NCBI GenBank assembly: GCA_040222235.1
Contig: JAVKDO010000157.1
Span: 1-64,000 of the forward strand
From: UBA6059 sp040222235
GTDB lineage: Bacteria > Bacteroidota > Bacteroidia > Cytophagales > Cyclobacteriaceae
DNA: 64,000 nucleotides
Direction: 5' to 3'
Shown here: positions 62,954 to 64,000 of the stretch, in pieces
Numbering within the stretch: the stretch's first letter is position 1
How the letters are laid out: each line of letters begins with the position of its first letter
Program-made: the position numbers and the translations under genes
The notes under the pieces: model-generated
Told to the model about the DNA's origin: nothing
The model's input: only the letters and a program-made list of their open reading frames with translations
The model's database searches: none

Positions 62954-64000
62954 ACTGTAGATTGATTAGGAATCGATATTATTGACAGTACCTGCACCTT
63001 GGCTTTGGTCTGGGACTTGGTTGTGGATTGATTAGGAATCGATATTATTGACAGTAGATCATGGCGCAGATCGAGGCTGCTCAGGAGTTGTGGATTGATT
63101 AGGAATCGATATTATTGACAGTATACATCGTCAATCCTAGAGCCTACCAACTGTTGTGGATTGATTAGGAATCGATATTATTGACAGTGCCTGAGCCAGT
63201 AGCCAGGAGGAGCACAGCGTTGTGGATTGATTAGGAATCGATATTATTGACAGTTCGAAGCGACCAAAGATATGTTTCTTGTCAAGTTGTGGATTGATTA
63301 GGAATCGATATTATTGACAGTAAATCCTTCGGTGCATACTGTCGCACCCAGGTTGTGGATTGATTAGGAATCGATATTATTGACAGTAAGATATCGAGTC
63401 TCCAATGTCACAAGGAAGTTGTGGATTGATTAGGAATCGATATTATTGACAGTCAATGTAACCTCATTCGCTAATATGTTCGAGTTGTGGATTGATTAGG
63501 AATCGATATTATTGACAGTGCTGCTCGTGGACTTGCTGTGGTGGCATGGGTTGTGGATTGATTAGGAATCGATATTATTGACAGTGAAATCAGCAATAGT
63601 ATTTCTCAGAGGCAGTTGTGGATTGATTAGGAATCGATATTATTGACAGTCGTGGCTATGAATGCCAATACTATAAGAGGGTTGTGGATTGATTAGGAAT
63701 CGATATTATTGACAGTGAGGATCACCGTCGGAGTGGCTAGCACTGAGTTGTGGATTGATTAGGAATCGATATTATTGACAGTTACACCAAGTCCGGGATT
63801 GCCAATCGGTAGTTGTGGATTGATTAGGAATCAATATTATTGACAGTATCCACTGGACAGATGTGCGGTACTAGCGGTTGTGGATTGATTAGGAATCGAT
63901 ATTATTGACAGTTTGATATACGGTTGCATCTGAATTCCAGAGTTGTGGATTGATTAGGAATCGATATTATTGACAGTAAAAGCAGCCAAAGAACTGAGCA
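62954..64000. CRISPR. CRISPR array, 16 visible repeats of 36 bp, truncated by the window edge
   Basis: The repeat begins GTTGTGGATTG, holds GATTAGGAATC in the middle and ends TTATTGACAGT. Copies start at 62954, 63020, 63087, 63153, 63219, 63286, 63352, 63418, 63484, 63550, 63615, 63681, 63747, 63812, 63877 and 63942. The first copy differs at three of its first six bases. The copy at 63812 has one G-to-A change in the central CGATA. The 15 complete spacers are 29-31 bp and all different; a sixteenth is cut at 64000. No cas gene is in the window. A 36-bp repeat with 30-bp spacers is typical of class 2 systems (type II, V or VI), which is inference. Confidence 0.97.

Noticed and set aside
1..64000. 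Prophage, integrative element or transposon
   Set aside because: No integrase, transposase, structural phage gene, tRNA attachment site or long terminal repeat was seen; the gene content is mostly core chromosomal.

Overview
The window looks like a chromosome segment of a marine or soil-type member of the Bacteroidetes (Bacteroidota), most likely order Cytophagales. The evidence is lineage-typical gene content: a PorX-type response regulator with a PglZ domain, the gliding protein GldC, a fused LpxC/FabZ enzyme, large TonB-dependent receptors with carboxypeptidase-regulatory N-domains, DUF3098 beside FtsX, and several TAnnTTTG promoter elements. No rRNA, tRNA, transposase, integrase or prophage structural genes were seen.

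Layout. 1-5300: tyrosine catabolism (hppD) with a MarR regulator, deoC, acyP and small unknown genes. 5.6-9.9 kb: an Oar-like TonB receptor and a lipoprotein. 10-15 kb (minus): the lipid A operon HD-phosphohydrolase, lpxD, lpxC/fabZ, lpxA, ABC ATPase. 15.1-18.3 kb (plus): porX, tsaE, ald overlapping one another. 18.3-21.2 kb: valS. 21.5-24.5 kb: PadR regulator with a MacB/FtsX-type permease. 25-30 kb: fumarylacetoacetase, a serine hydrolase, an M81 peptidase. 29.9-33.4 kb (minus): a sulfite oxidation operon (molybdopterin sulfite dehydrogenase, cytochrome c, rhodanese) that ends in a fatty acid hydroxylase-type membrane enzyme. 33.6-40.3 kb: a Tat-type class V aminotransferase, an SGNH lipoprotein paired with a TonB receptor. 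40.6-45.2 kb (minus): gldC, ribF, truB, DUF3098, ftsX, then a sigma/anti-sigma pair. 45.3-54 kb (minus): the four-part ligase-associated DNA repair set (PdeM, DEXH helicase, ATP-dependent ligase, MBL exonuclease), split by a DUF2147 gene and a membrane pyrophosphatase. 55.5-57.3 kb (minus): SDR, GTP cyclohydrolase I and a PTPS-like enzyme, which together resemble a tetrahydropterin pathway. 57.4-61.4 kb: a carotenoid-desaturase-like oxidoreductase, a toxin/antitoxin pair and two exported proteins.

From 61.4 kb to the right edge the character changes: clustered palindromes, one unknown gene, a degenerate tandem repeat with an exact 21-bp period, and then a CRISPR array that runs off the right edge. 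The array has 16 visible 36-bp repeats and 29-31-bp spacers. No cas gene is in the window. The degenerate first repeat suggests that the leader, and perhaps the cas genes, lie to the right of position 64000.

The least explained signals are the 21-bp repeat beside the array, the 44-bp perfect palindrome with satellite hairpins at 25 kb, the over-represented word CCTACCGGAA, an SDR that lacks its catalytic tyrosine, and a conserved HD-domain gene that appears to use a non-ATG start. All coordinates and motif counts were read by eye; family names come from recognition of sequence features, not from database searches.
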